Shown: positions 29,435-38,672, numbered from the stretch's first letter. The stretch is 64,000 bases of DNA from Alphaproteobacteria bacterium (GCA_019746225.1 JAIESE010000026.1:1-64000), one strand, 5' to 3'. Made by a program: numbers and translations. Notes: generated by a model not told the origin, from the letters alone.

Positions 29435-29449
29435 CGACAGAGAGTTGTT

Positions 29450-29800
29450 TTAAGATATTATTCTTTTCAGTAATCTTATTAATTTACAAAAATTATCATA
29501 GGACGTGAAAGAAGATGTAACTTCGTAACCCAACTTTTCATAGAAGCACCTGGCTTCCCAGTCCATGGTGGTTCGGGGAAACATGGTGCTCCTTTGTTCC
29601 ACCCGAAAATCTTCGGCGGCCTTGATTAATCTTTGGCCCCAACCTTGTCCCCGATATGCTTCTACAATATAGAGTTGATCAACATAAAGAAGCCCATAAT
29701 AGCAAAAGCCATTCACACCCCCAACGGTCTTGGCCTCAAATTATTCATCAACCTCGACCTTATCTCAAAGTCATCTCGTTCCATCAATTATCCTTGAAGC
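29450..29800 (-). pseudogene. GNAT-family N-acetyltransferase, N-terminally decayed
   Basis: The 3' part (GTG at 29716 down to 29450) encodes a clear GNAT acetyl-CoA fold: LLYVDQLYIVEAYRGQGWGQ, with the RGQGWG acetyl-CoA loop, then MDWEARCFYEKLGYEV. The family pattern continues upstream of that GTG in the same frame (FEAKTVGGVNGFCYYG). However, stops intervene at 29741-29743 (TAA), 29765-29767 and 29771-29773 (TGA). An intact protein of this family would need about 60 more N-terminal residues. The gene is therefore probably a remnant; an 88-residue truncated product is the alternative. Confidence 0.6.
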
Positions 29801-29953
29801 ACCCCAGAAAATCGCCTATACATAAGGAAAGCCTGTAATGTCCTTTTATTCAGAAAATAGTAATTCTTAAGAAAAATTTGGAGTTTAATAATCACCAATT
29901 TTGCCGTTAAAGTCGCCGGTATTCGGACAACCTATCAATCAGGCCAAGGATCC

Positions 29954-30958
29954 TTGGATGTTCTGAAGGATGTGTCTTTTTCTGTAGCGCTGGGTCAGAT
30001 TTTTGGCATCATCGGACGCAGTGGGGCTGGAAAAAGTACGCTCTTACGCTGCTTAAATGGATTAGAAAAACCCACCGCGGGGGAAATTTTTATTCATAAA
30101 CAATCCCTGGTGCATTCAACGAAACTTCAAAGACGAGAAATTTTACACAAAATGGGCACCGTCTTTCAAAGTTTCAATCTCCTCAGCCGCCGCACCGTTC
30201 TTCAAAACATAGCTCTGCCCTTAGAGTTCATGGGTGTTTCTGCTGATAAAATTACCGTAAAGACGCGTCAAATTGCAGACCTTGTTGGGTTAAGTGACAA
30301 ACACAATGCCTACCCCAGCCAGCTCAGCGGTGGCCAACGCCAACGGGTCGCAATCGCCAGGGCTCTTGTGTCTGATGTGACTTTGCTTTTGTGTGATGAG
30401 TTTACGAGTTCTCTTGATCCAGAAACTTCCTTAGAAATTCTGATGCTATTGCGCGATTTGAATCAACGTCTTGGCATAACAATTGTTCTTGTTACCCATG
30501 ATATGTCCGTCATTCGTGAAATTTGCGACCAAGTCTGCGTTCTCGATCAGGGTAAAGTTGTTGAGATGGGGTCTGTCGAATCGATCCTCTTAAAACCAAA
30601 ACACGAAGTCACACAATCATTGGTTAGCCACTTGTTTACCAAAGATTTGCCCCGTGCGATTCATGATTCATTACATGCAGCACCTCAAAAGGGAGACCAT
30701 GTCGTATTGCGTCTCTTGTTTTCAGACTCAACAGCGTCTCAACCTGCGATTGCTTCCATTGTTCAAATGTATAACGTTCCGATCAATATCATTGCTGGCA
30801 ACTTAGGACACATACGAGAAGTCACCTTTGGATCGTTGGTTATTACAATGCCAACCGATGACCTCTCCCAAAGAGAATCTTTATTAACCAAAGCCTTAAA
30901 CTATTTTAGTACCCATAAAATAGCTGCAGAAATATTAGGATATATACCCGCGCCATGA
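29954..30958 (+). CDS. metN: Methionine ABC transporter ATP-binding protein MetN
   Basis: ATPase of the D/L-methionine importer. Walker A is GRSGAGKST, the signature is LSGGQRQRVAIARAL, Walker B is LLLCDEF, and the switch His is in LVTHD. A C-terminal NIL regulatory domain (about residues 245-330) is present. The first canonical start is TTG 29954. In-frame similarity continues upstream (VAGIRTTYQSGQGSLDVLKD) to about 29888, where TTGGAG precedes ATA-ATC rather than an ATG. So either the N-terminus is shortened by about 22 residues or a non-standard start is used. It overlaps metI by 4 bases. Confidence 0.9.
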   Translation: MDVLKDVSFSVALGQIFGIIGRSGAGKSTLLRCLNGLEKPTAGEIFIHKQSLVHSTKLQRREILHKMGTVFQSFNLLSRRTVLQNIALPLEFMGVSADKITVKTRQIADLVGLSDKHNAYPSQLSGGQRQRVAIARALVSDVTLLLCDEFTSSLDPETSLEILMLLRDLNQRLGITIVLVTHDMSVIREICDQVCVLDQGKVVEMGSVESILLKPKHEVTQSLVSHLFTKDLPRAIHDSLHAAPQKGDHVVLRLLFSDSTASQPAIASIVQMYNVPINIIAGNLGHIREVTFGSLVITMPTDDLSQRESLLTKALNYFSTHKIAAEILGYIPAP

Positions 30959-31593
30959 CATCCCTCCTTCTTCAATCCTTGTTAGAGACGATTCTCATGG
31001 TGGGTGCCTCCGCCCTTATATCGATCTTAGTGGGTATACCGCTTGCTGTATTGCTAACGATAACGAGCCCTGATGGTCTTTACCCTCATGGGTTGATAAA
31101 TCATGTACTTGGCGGGTGCATTAACGCCATGCGGTCTATCCCCTATATTATTTTGGTCGTTCTTATGATGCCCATAACACGCCTTATGGTTGGCTCGTCT
31201 ATTGGAACGCTTGCCGCCATCATTCCCTTAAGCTTGGCAGGAGCCTTGCTTGTCACCCGAATGGTCGAAGATTCGTTGCGCAATATTAAACACGAATTGA
31301 TCGAGGTTGGTTTAGCCATGGGCGCCACCAAACGACAAATCATCACCAAGATCCTTCTTTATGAAGCCATGCCCTCAATGACTGCTGGCATCACGACGGT
31401 TCTGATTAATTTGATTGGTTTCTCCGCTATGGCTGGTGCCGTGGGCGGCGGCGGGTTAGGAGATTTGGCTATTCGGTATGGTTATCAACGTTATGACTTC
31501 ACATTAATGATGATTATAGTTGTAATTTTGATTATTCTTGTTCAAGGAATTCAAATGATGGGAGACTTTATCTCTCGACGGCTTGCTAAATAA
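30955..31593 (+). CDS. metI: Methionine ABC transporter permease MetI
   Basis: 212 residues with five membrane helices, the normal size. The permease coupling loop is seen as VEVGLAMGATKRQIITKILL (EAA motif with G), followed by EAMPSMTAGITTVLINLIGF and GAVGGGGLGDLAIRYGYQRY, which is highly typical of MetI. The start ATG overlaps the metN stop. It forms the membrane channel with MetN and MetQ. Confidence 0.94.
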   Translation: MTSLLLQSLLETILMVGASALISILVGIPLAVLLTITSPDGLYPHGLINHVLGGCINAMRSIPYIILVVLMMPITRLMVGSSIGTLAAIIPLSLAGALLVTRMVEDSLRNIKHELIEVGLAMGATKRQIITKILLYEAMPSMTAGITTVLINLIGFSAMAGAVGGGGLGDLAIRYGYQRYDFTLMMIIVVILIILVQGIQMMGDFISRRLAK

Positions 31594-31606
31594 AGGATTT
31601 ATAAAG

Positions 31607-32368
31607 ATGAAACAAACTTTTTCTGTACTTTTTGCCACGCTCTTCTTTTCACTCTCTGCCCCCGCCTTAAAGGTCGGCGTCACTGCGGGACCACATGCGG
31701 ATATTATCCATAAGTTAAGTGAGCTTGCAAAGAAACAGTCCTTGAACGTTGAAATCATTGAATTTAATGATTTTATTCTTCCCAACGAAGCTTTGAGTGC
31801 CGGTGATATTGACCTCAACAGCTTTCAACATGAACAATACCTGAATGGCCAAATCGACACGCGGGGCTATAAGTTTAAGGCAATTGGGAAAACGGTTATT
31901 ATGCCTTTGGGGTTATACTCATCCAAACTAAAATCCTTAAATGAGCTGTCGAAGGGGGCCAAAATCATTATCCCAAATGATCCCACAAATGGGGGCCGTG
32001 CCCTGAAATTGTTGGCAAAGAACGGTGTGATTGAAGTAAAAGACGTTGCCAATCCTTGCATTCTAGATATCACCTCAAACCCAAAGAACATCTCTTTCGT
32101 CGAAATCGAAGCCGCTCTCGTACCCCGCTCGCTTCCAGATGTGGATGCTGCTATCACCAACACCGATTGGATCCTTCAAGCTGGACTCAACCCCAAATCG
32201 GCCATCGTCCAAGAAGATAAGAATTCCCCTTATGTGAATGTTCTCGTTGTGCGTACCCAAGATGAAGGGAAAGAGGATATTCAAAAATTTGTGAAGCTCT
32301 ACCATACACCCGAAATTCGCACATTTATTGAGGAAAAGTATAAAGGCGCCGTCATTCCGGGGTGGTAG
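31607..32368 (+). CDS. metQ: Methionine-binding periplasmic protein MetQ (NlpA family)
   Basis: Substrate-binding protein of the methionine importer, about 253 residues. The core shows LKVGVTAGPHADI, VEIIEFNDFILPNEALSAGD, DLNSFQHEQYL and IIIPNDPTNGGRALKLLA, all NlpA/MetQ marks. ATG 31607 follows AAAGGA by about nine bases; the frame's earlier codons belong to the end of metI. The signal peptide is MKQTFSVLFATLFFSLSAPA. It has no lipobox cysteine, so the protein looks periplasmic and soluble rather than lipid-anchored. Confidence 0.93.
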   Translation: MKQTFSVLFATLFFSLSAPALKVGVTAGPHADIIHKLSELAKKQSLNVEIIEFNDFILPNEALSAGDIDLNSFQHEQYLNGQIDTRGYKFKAIGKTVIMPLGLYSSKLKSLNELSKGAKIIIPNDPTNGGRALKLLAKNGVIEVKDVANPCILDITSNPKNISFVEIEAALVPRSLPDVDAAITNTDWILQAGLNPKSAIVQEDKNSPYVNVLVVRTQDEGKEDIQKFVKLYHTPEIRTFIEEKYKGAVIPGW

Positions 32369-32387
32369 AATGTATAACCCTTGGTTT

Positions 32388-33407
32388 TTAAAGAGTAGCT
32401 ACGGTTGCACGGCTCAATGATAACCCTTTGTCTGTATACCACAAATCCGGCCCCTTACAGGTGATGCAAACCACTTCTTCGCCAACAGTGATATTATCAC
32501 TTAAAATGGGTTTCAAATCGTGTTTACGCAAGATGCTAATGATATCTGGAGATTTTGCTAGAGCATTGTGTTGTGCGTCCGTTAGGAGGAGATTCTCATT
32601 CTTTACCTTCACATGAATGATATCCTTCTCTTTCGTCTGAAGCACAAGTTTGCCCATGAGAAAGCCCCCTTTCAATTCATAAGACCACTCTCGAATGGTT
32701 CCCTCACATCGAATCTGTCCATCAACCATTTGAATGAGATCATCAAGCCCTACCTGCATGCCAATTCTAATAGCTTGAGAAACCGTCCCAGGCAGGGCAA
32801 CATTCTTTGCCTCCCGTCCAGTCAAAACAATAGGGATCAACAAGACAGTAGAGTTTGGATAAAACTCAACCTGAGCTCGACCCTCTGCCTCAAGATCTGT
32901 GTAAGAGGAGCTCATAAGCATACTCAATCTGCCATTTTCAAGGTCTCCTATATAGGCTGCCTTTGGGGACATATCGAACACGTTAGGACTAATCATAGAT
33001 ATTTCAGGAAATGCTCTGCCCATTAAATCACCATCTAATACAGGTAAGCCAAAATCACCCGCTACACAAAAAGGGGTTAGAGCATTGGCCCCACCAACTT
33101 CTACGGGCATTAAGGCTCTCAGAGGTTTGCCCAAATCCTTTATCACCATATCCAATACGGGGCGCATTTGAAGCATTGATGTCTGTCGCCTCTCCAAGGG
33201 AAGAACCGCTCCAAAGAGAATCATAGCAGCAACTAAATCTTCATCTTTTAAATCTGCCAATGTTAAGAGTGGGATTGGGCCCCACTTTGATAAAGCTCTT
33301 TGAACAGTAGGTCTCAAGTGTTCTTGATCCCCTCCCCCTCCAGAACCAAGGAAACTACTCCCCCAACACAACGCGTTTAAATTATTAGCGTTGATTTCCG
33401 TAAACAT
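32388..33407 (-). CDS. DUF917 family protein (S-methyl thiohydantoin desulfurase-like)
   Basis: About 339 residues. The N-terminal glycine-rich SFLGSGGGGDQ and MPVEVGGANALTPF with GDFGLPVLDGDLMGRAFPEI are DUF917 marks, and a small beta-rich C-terminal domain follows. Family members are often found beside hydantoinase genes. No hydantoinase is here; the neighbour is metNIQ, in convergent orientation. The start at 33407 is chosen because AAGGGG lies seven bases upstream; the open frame reaches 33431. The enzymatic role is not established from sequence. Confidence 0.82.
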   Translation of the reverse strand: MFTEINANNLNALCWGSSFLGSGGGGDQEHLRPTVQRALSKWGPIPLLTLADLKDEDLVAAMILFGAVLPLERRQTSMLQMRPVLDMVIKDLGKPLRALMPVEVGGANALTPFCVAGDFGLPVLDGDLMGRAFPEISMISPNVFDMSPKAAYIGDLENGRLSMLMSSSYTDLEAEGRAQVEFYPNSTVLLIPIVLTGREAKNVALPGTVSQAIRIGMQVGLDDLIQMVDGQIRCEGTIREWSYELKGGFLMGKLVLQTKEKDIIHVKVKNENLLLTDAQHNALAKSPDIISILRKHDLKPILSDNITVGEEVVCITCKGPDLWYTDKGLSLSRATVATL

Positions 33408-33431
33408 ATTTTGCCCCTTACGCGAACTCAT

Positions 33432-33903
33432 TATTCAATCATGTTGTCAAAAAAAACATCATGCAGATTTCTCATCATCTCCAGAGAATGCTTCTTGTCG
33501 AAATTACTTTATACATAGTTGGAAACACGCTTATAGAATGTGTAAATAAGCATAACAAACTCGCAACCAATATATAATTTTTGCACCACAAATGGGCTAT
33601 TTAAGCAGATATACCGCCTAAAATTCTTGGTTCAAAATCATTCACGGATGACTCTAAATCTACGACACGTTGCCCCTCTTGGTGGTATAACTATATTCTT
33701 TGATAATGAGGAGGTTGTCAACAAGGCGTGGGGACTAAACTGGATAAAATTTCAAATTAATTCTTCATTAGTAATTTTAACTTTAAGCAAACAATCTAAC
33801 TTTCTCCACAACAAATCTATGGCGGAAATCAAGCAATCAGCTTTGTGCAATAGTAAAGAATCTAACCCCTTTTTAACTATTTTATGGTAGAATTAAAAGT
33901 TGT
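33432..33903. other. Intergenic stretch upstream of degP
   Basis: About 470 AT-rich bases. An 87-codon open frame at 33627-33890 has no ribosome binding site, no homology pattern and an unlikely composition, so it is not called. A TAGAAT box about 20 bases before the AGGAGG of degP could be its -10; no matching -35 is clear. Confidence 0.4.
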
Positions 33904-33915
33904 ATAGGAGGAATC

Positions 33916-35307
33916 ATGCGTCAACAGTCTCTATTAGTGCTTTTCATCGTTTTATTTACGATAGGGTCGTCTTTTTCCGTGCCTTCAGCTAATTTTAATG
34001 TCAGTTATGCGCCGATCGTAAAAATGGCAGCACCGGCTGTTGTGAGCATCTCTACCTCCCAAAAAATGAACATTTCCAACTCACTCCTCGGCAATGACCC
34101 CTTTTTTAATTTTTTCTTTGGCGTTGACCCTTCTAACCCTCAACTCTCTCAAGCTCCAAATGTAACAAGATCCCTTGGTTCTGGTGTCATTGTTGATGCA
34201 AGTGGGATTGTTGTTACATGCTCCCATGTTGTTGATAATGCTGAAAAAATAAGCATCAAGCTGAGTGATAACCGGGAATTTGAGGGGCAGATCATCGCCA
34301 AAGATAAGGCAAACGACCTCGTCGCCATACGCTTAATCGGACTCAACAACCCATCGGCTCTGCCAGTTGTCGTACTCGAAACCAACAACGTTGAAGTTGG
34401 CGATCTTCTTTTAGCTATTGGGAATCCTTTTGGCGTCGGACAGACCGTAACCAATGGAATCGTATCCGCCATCGCTCGAAATGTTCGGGGACGGATGCTG
34501 ATCCAAACAGATGCTCCCATCAACCCCGGAAATTCTGGAGGTGCTTTGATCAGTATGAATGGAAAATTGATTGGGATCCCCAATGCCATTTTATCAAAAA
34601 CAGGCTCCAGCCACGGAATTGGCTTTGCCATTCCAGCAACTCTTATTCAAAACCTCCTCGACAGCATTAACAATGGGGGGGTAATTCGACGCCCCTGGGC
34701 TGGAATTGATGGCCAACGCTTAACGACTGACTTGGCCACTAGCCTTATGTTGCAAACACCGCAAGGCGTCCTGGTTACCTCCATTCATCCCTTGAGCCCT
34801 GCGAAACCCGCCGGTCTTGCTCAAGGTGATGTCATAACTGGTATAAATGGGCAAACCTTGTCAAATCCAGAGGAGTTTATATATCGAATACAATCTATTC
34901 CTTTTGGACAAAACATTGTTCTTGATGTTGTGCGTAATCAAAACCCATTTCAAGTTTCATTCCAACCCATTTCCCCTCCTGCGATTCCTAAACCTGATAC
35001 GCGTCGAATTCCAAAAGAAATCCCTTTGTTGGGAGATCTTGAAGTTGCCAATCTCTCCCCTGCCCTCGTTTCCGAATACCAACTACCGATCGGGACACCC
35101 GAAAGAGGCATCATCATCACAGATACGGGAAGGAACATGATAGCCCTCCAGTTAAAACTGAACCAAGGTGATTGTATTGAACAAATCAATCAACGCCGAA
35201 TTGAATCTGTACAAGACTTATTTGAAGCAATACCTAATTTGCAAAATCCAGGATCCATTATTTTTCGTCAAGGTAATCGTCGAATTGAGGTGAATACAAG
35301 ACAATGA
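33916..35307 (+). CDS. DegP/HtrA-family periplasmic serine protease
   Basis: 463 residues. The signal peptide covers about residues 1-22 (LLVLFIVLFTIGSSFSVPSA). The catalytic triad is H104 in VTCSHVVDNAE, D134 in KANDLVAIRL, and S207 in NPGNSGGAL. GNPFGVGQTVTNGIVSAI precedes the serine. Two PDZ domains follow, about residues 265-360 and 375-460. It degrades or refolds damaged envelope proteins. AGGAGG seven bases upstream fixes the start. It overlaps rarA by 4 bases. Confidence 0.94.
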   Translation: MRQQSLLVLFIVLFTIGSSFSVPSANFNVSYAPIVKMAAPAVVSISTSQKMNISNSLLGNDPFFNFFFGVDPSNPQLSQAPNVTRSLGSGVIVDASGIVVTCSHVVDNAEKISIKLSDNREFEGQIIAKDKANDLVAIRLIGLNNPSALPVVVLETNNVEVGDLLLAIGNPFGVGQTVTNGIVSAIARNVRGRMLIQTDAPINPGNSGGALISMNGKLIGIPNAILSKTGSSHGIGFAIPATLIQNLLDSINNGGVIRRPWAGIDGQRLTTDLATSLMLQTPQGVLVTSIHPLSPAKPAGLAQGDVITGINGQTLSNPEEFIYRIQSIPFGQNIVLDVVRNQNPFQVSFQPISPPAIPKPDTRRIPKEIPLLGDLEVANLSPALVSEYQLPIGTPERGIIITDTGRNMIALQLKLNQGDCIEQINQRRIESVQDLFEAIPNLQNPGSIIFRQGNRRIEVNTRQ

Positions 35308-36596
35308 CAGATTTATTTGCGCTCAAAACACCGGAATACATAACCCCCCTTGCAGAAAGCATGCGCCCATCAACTTTAAATGAGGTTGTGGGACAAGAAC
35401 ATCTAACGGGACCTGAGGGGACCCTCCATCATTTCTTAAAGACCCCCCGCTTGCCTTCTCTCATTTTCTGGGGCCCTCCGGGGACTGGTAAGACAACCCT
35501 GGCACGCCTCATTGCCCAAGAACGAGACCAACCCTTTATACAACTGTCCGCTGTGTTTGCTGGTGTGGCTGACTTGCGCAAGGTATTTGAAGGCGCTTCA
35601 AAGGCAGGAAGCACAATATTATTTATTGATGAAATCCATCGCTTCAATAAGTCTCAACAAGACGCTCTGTTAGGGCCGATGGAAAGTGGTGTGATCACTC
35701 TTATTGGCGCCACTACAGAAAATCCTTCATTTTCCCTTAATTCAGCCTTGTTATCCCGCGCCCGCGTTCTCGTGGTAAATCCTCTCGAGCCGCAAGCCCT
35801 TGAGGCTCTTATTCTTCGTTCTGAAGAACATATAGGACATCCCCTCCCTCTAACCGCAGAAGGGCGATCAAGTCTCGTGCATCTCGCTGATGGGGATGGA
35901 CGCATGCTCCTCAATTTGATCGAAACAATTCAAGAGCAACCCCTTGATAACCCATTAGCCCCACATGATCTTGCCCAACTTCTTCAACAGCGAGCTGCCA
36001 TATATGACCGATCCCAAGAATTTCACTATAATCTCATCAGTGCCTTTATTAAGTCTATGCGAGGATCAGATCCCGATGCAGCTCTTTATTGGATGGCCCG
36101 GATGATACATGGGGGAGAAGACCCTCTTTTTATTGCACGTCGGATGGTGCGATTTGCCTCAGAAGATGTGGGGTTAGCAGACCCCCAAGCTCTTATTCAT
36201 GCTGTCGCTGCGCAACAGAGTTATGAGAAACTCGGCTCCCCTGAAGGAGAACTCTCCCTCGCTAACGCCGCAACTTACCTGGCAACGGCTCCAAAATCGA
36301 ATGCGGTTTATATGGCATGGAAAGGGGCAGAAACTGCTGCCAAAAACTCAGGCTCTCTCATGCCCCCTAAACATATTTTGAATGCGCCTACAACACTCAT
36401 GAAAGTTGAGGGATATGGGCAAGGGTATGAATATGACCACGACACCCCCCATGGTTTCTCTGGACAAAATTATTTTCCAGAAAAACTAGGACATCAGACT
36501 TATTACCATCCAGTTGAACGAGGTTTTGAGCGAGATATCCAAAAGCGCATTGAGTACTGGAATAAATTGCGAAACACCCTTACGATTAAAAAATAG
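35304..36596 (+). CDS. rarA: Replication-associated recombination protein A (RarA/MgsA)
   Basis: AAA+ ATPase related to clamp loaders that acts at stalled replication forks. It has SMRPSTLNEVVGQEHL, Walker A GPPGTGKTTLARLI, Walker B ILFIDEIHRFNKSQQDALL with sensor 1 ATTENPSF, and the C-terminal tetramerisation region with YWMARMIHGGEDPLFIARR. The end carries the family's QTYYHPVERGFE motif. Length 430 is normal. It overlaps the degP stop by 4 bases, with ruvX 6 bases downstream. Confidence 0.95.
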   Translation: MTDLFALKTPEYITPLAESMRPSTLNEVVGQEHLTGPEGTLHHFLKTPRLPSLIFWGPPGTGKTTLARLIAQERDQPFIQLSAVFAGVADLRKVFEGASKAGSTILFIDEIHRFNKSQQDALLGPMESGVITLIGATTENPSFSLNSALLSRARVLVVNPLEPQALEALILRSEEHIGHPLPLTAEGRSSLVHLADGDGRMLLNLIETIQEQPLDNPLAPHDLAQLLQQRAAIYDRSQEFHYNLISAFIKSMRGSDPDAALYWMARMIHGGEDPLFIARRMVRFASEDVGLADPQALIHAVAAQQSYEKLGSPEGELSLANAATYLATAPKSNAVYMAWKGAETAAKNSGSLMPPKHILNAPTTLMKVEGYGQGYEYDHDTPHGFSGQNYFPEKLGHQTYYHPVERGFERDIQKRIEYWNKLRNTLTIKK

Positions 36597-36602
36597 GAGA
36601 AG

Positions 36603-37100
36603 ATGATGCCCATTTATGACATAACAGACTTAGCTAGCTATCGCGAACGCGGCCGTCGGATTTTAGGGATAGACCTCGGTGAGAAAACCATTGGTGTCGC
36701 CATTTCCGACGCAACTTGGAGCATTGCCACTCCTGTTATGGTCATCCGACGGACCAACAAAAATGCAGATATTGCCTCTGTGTTGAGCCTTGCCAGTCAA
36801 TACCACGCTGTCGGCATCGTCGTTGGATTGCCCGTCAATATGAATGGATCCCATGGCCCCCAAGCGGAGAAAATGCGTGAGTTTGCAAGGTCTTTATCTG
36901 AGCTTTCTGAAGTATTAGTAGCCTTGTGGGATGAGCGGCTCTCCACGGCTGCAGTCAATCGCACCCTAATTGATGCGGACATGTCCCGTAAACGTCGCGG
37001 AGAGGTGGTTGACAAGCTTGCTGCTACCTATATCCTTCAAGGTGCGCTCGATCGCTTGAAAACAGTTGAAAACTCGGGCCTTCCCTACTCGCGCTTCTAG
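36603..37100 (+). CDS. ruvX: Putative pre-16S rRNA nuclease / Holliday junction resolvase (YqgF)
   Basis: 165 residues of the RNase H-like YqgF family. The first acidic motif is ILGIDLGEKTIGVAISD. The middle has VGIVVGLPVNMNGSHGPQA with a glutamate-containing segment after it, and the second acidic motif is LVALWDERLSTAAVNRTL. The end GEVVDKLAATYILQGALD carries the last acidic residue. The first step of the protein reads MMPIYDITDLASYRERGRR, a short extension before the core. The product is needed for rRNA 5' processing in other bacteria. Same operon as degP-rarA. Confidence 0.92.
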   Translation: MMPIYDITDLASYRERGRRILGIDLGEKTIGVAISDATWSIATPVMVIRRTNKNADIASVLSLASQYHAVGIVVGLPVNMNGSHGPQAEKMREFARSLSELSEVLVALWDERLSTAAVNRTLIDADMSRKRRGEVVDKLAATYILQGALDRLKTVENSGLPYSRF

Positions 37101-37148
37101 CTTCTTTTATGTGAAAGAATCCCTAATCAGCAAAAGTTGAAATATCCT

Positions 37149-38039
37149 TTAAGGCCGTTCCATAGCTTTAAGAGCTTCTTTGGTAAATTCGTAAAAGGCC
37201 AGGATCTTTGGAGAATCCTGCATCCGTTTATGATATGTATAATAGAAAGGAACCCGATGATCGGGCATATCCGGAAATACATCAACTAAAAGGTTCTTTT
37301 CCATAAGCCGACGGTCATAATAGTAAGCACCAATACCATATGCGTGTAATAATGCCGCCCGCATGTTCAAACCATTATTCACGCCAATAAAGGGCTGATC
37401 ATATTGATCAGGAGCGTTATCTTTGACCACTTGAAGGTTCAGTGTTTCCTTATTCTCACCCGTATACCCAATCAACCGATGATCCTTTAATTCCGCATAC
37501 GTTTTTGGTGTTGAATGCTTCTCGAGGTAACTTGGTGCCGCATAGATACGCTGTATCATATCCAACAAGTGATGTTGAACAATGTCAGGATCATGAATAG
37601 AAAGTGGGAGCACGCCAACGTCTGCATCTCCAATTTTAAATTCAAACATATCCGTGACTGATGAAAAGTTGAAACGCAGTTTTGGATACTTTTGAGAAAA
37701 AGATTCAAGAGACTCCATTATCAAATCTGTTGTCCCAATTCCAGTGGCAATTTTTAAAGTTCCTTGTGGCTCAGCATCTTTCTCACGAATGACAGCTGTC
37801 TCTTGCTCTAACTCACCAACAATTCGCTGACATAACTCAAAATAAATTTTACCATGTTGACTCAAATCTAACCCACGAGAATGACGAACAAAAAGTTCCA
37901 TGCCAACTTCTTTTGCAAGCGCTGTCATTTGACGACCCAAATTGGGCTGTGTCGTCCCCAACTCTTTTGCCGCAGCGCTGAGGTTGCCCCTTCGCGCAAC
38001 AACCATAAAGGACCGAAGATGATTTAAATTAAAGTCCAT
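37149..38039 (-). CDS. LysR-family transcriptional regulator, copy 1
   Basis: 296 residues from ATG 38039, which follows GGGGAGATGCTTTT; the longer frame to 38072 is not used. The winged helix-turn-helix is at residues 1-60 (VVARRGNLSAAAKELGTTQP and so on), and the effector domain at about 90-290 has the periplasmic-binding-protein fold. It is a close paralog of the regulator at 39050-39940; the alignment has no gaps. Nucleotides 37384-37529 are identical to 39285-39430. Ligand and targets are unknown. The spacer upstream is AT-rich and carries a 22-codon peptide gene on the same strand. Confidence 0.93.
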   Translation of the reverse strand: MDFNLNHLRSFMVVARRGNLSAAAKELGTTQPNLGRQMTALAKEVGMELFVRHSRGLDLSQHGKIYFELCQRIVGELEQETAVIREKDAEPQGTLKIATGIGTTDLIMESLESFSQKYPKLRFNFSSVTDMFEFKIGDADVGVLPLSIHDPDIVQHHLLDMIQRIYAAPSYLEKHSTPKTYAELKDHRLIGYTGENKETLNLQVVKDNAPDQYDQPFIGVNNGLNMRAALLHAYGIGAYYYDRRLMEKNLLVDVFPDMPDHRVPFYYTYHKRMQDSPKILAFYEFTKEALKAMERP

Positions 38040-38603
38040 AAAAGCATCTCCCCTACTTAAAGACATATACAAAGCAATTAATTCATGTGAAACCTTAACA
38101 CAGATTTAAGCTCAAAATATTTAAGAAAGTGATAACAAATAATAAAAAATTGAAAATTGTTTAATTATAGGGACGTATATTGAAGAGGGCTTTGAAATTT
38201 AAATACCTAAGAAAAAAGTTTTTCTTCGCATATTGTTTCTTAAACTTAATGACAGTTTATAGAATTTCTTCTGCTTGGTTATCTATAAATAGGGTTAATA
38301 CAGTTCATCATATGATCATACTTGACTGTATCAAATATGACTATTGTTGGCTTCGATGTAAATGACATCATTTTCTCAAAATAAAATGCATATAGAACTT
38401 AAATTACATTTATATCAATAAGGTATAACATTAATACTTAAAATAAAGCCGGCTTCTAGATTTAATTTAGTTTGCTATATCTAACTTTTTAATTTATATA
38501 TATCCTGCAGCTTACTAATTAATCATTAAAAGAAACTTCACTATATTAGTGAGGCTCTCAGGATGTCTTATTACTAAAACCTAAATGATATTATATATCA
38601 CAC
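38040..38603. other. AT-rich spacer between LysR copy 1 and the peptide gene
   Basis: About 560 bases, clearly richer in A and T than the genes around it, with no convincing ORF. A short palindrome (TTCACTATATTAGTGA, near 38536) and a GCCGGC-centred block near 38448 are the only structure I see. The 61-codon plus-strand frame at 38180 looks spurious. Confidence 0.5.
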
Positions 38604-38672
38604 TTAGTTTCTTACAAAAATCGGAGCCCAACCAATTGCATTTAAATTTGCTTCAAAATTAATTTTTTCCAT
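38604..38672 (-). CDS. 22-codon peptide gene, copy 1
   Basis: ATG 38672 is preceded by GGAG six bases upstream and the frame ends TAA at 38604-38606. The peptide starts MEKINFEAN, has a Trp-Ala-Pro core and ends PIFVRN. The copy at 40515-40583 encodes the same 22 positions: 14 are identical and the others are F/Y, L/V, N/S, I/V, G/A, A/G and I/M type changes. Such conservation, inside DNA that is otherwise diverged, argues for a translated and selected peptide. It has no signal peptide, Cys or obvious toxin pattern. Function unknown. Confidence 0.65.
   Translation of the reverse strand: MEKINFEANLNAIGWAPIFVRN

Noticed and set aside
33627..33890. 87-codon open frame upstream of degP
   Set aside because: No ribosome binding site, no recognisable pattern and composition like the AT-rich intergenic DNA around it.
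38180..38365. 61-codon plus-strand frame in the left AT-rich spacer
   Set aside because: Not present in the matching right spacer; low-complexity, AT-driven composition.
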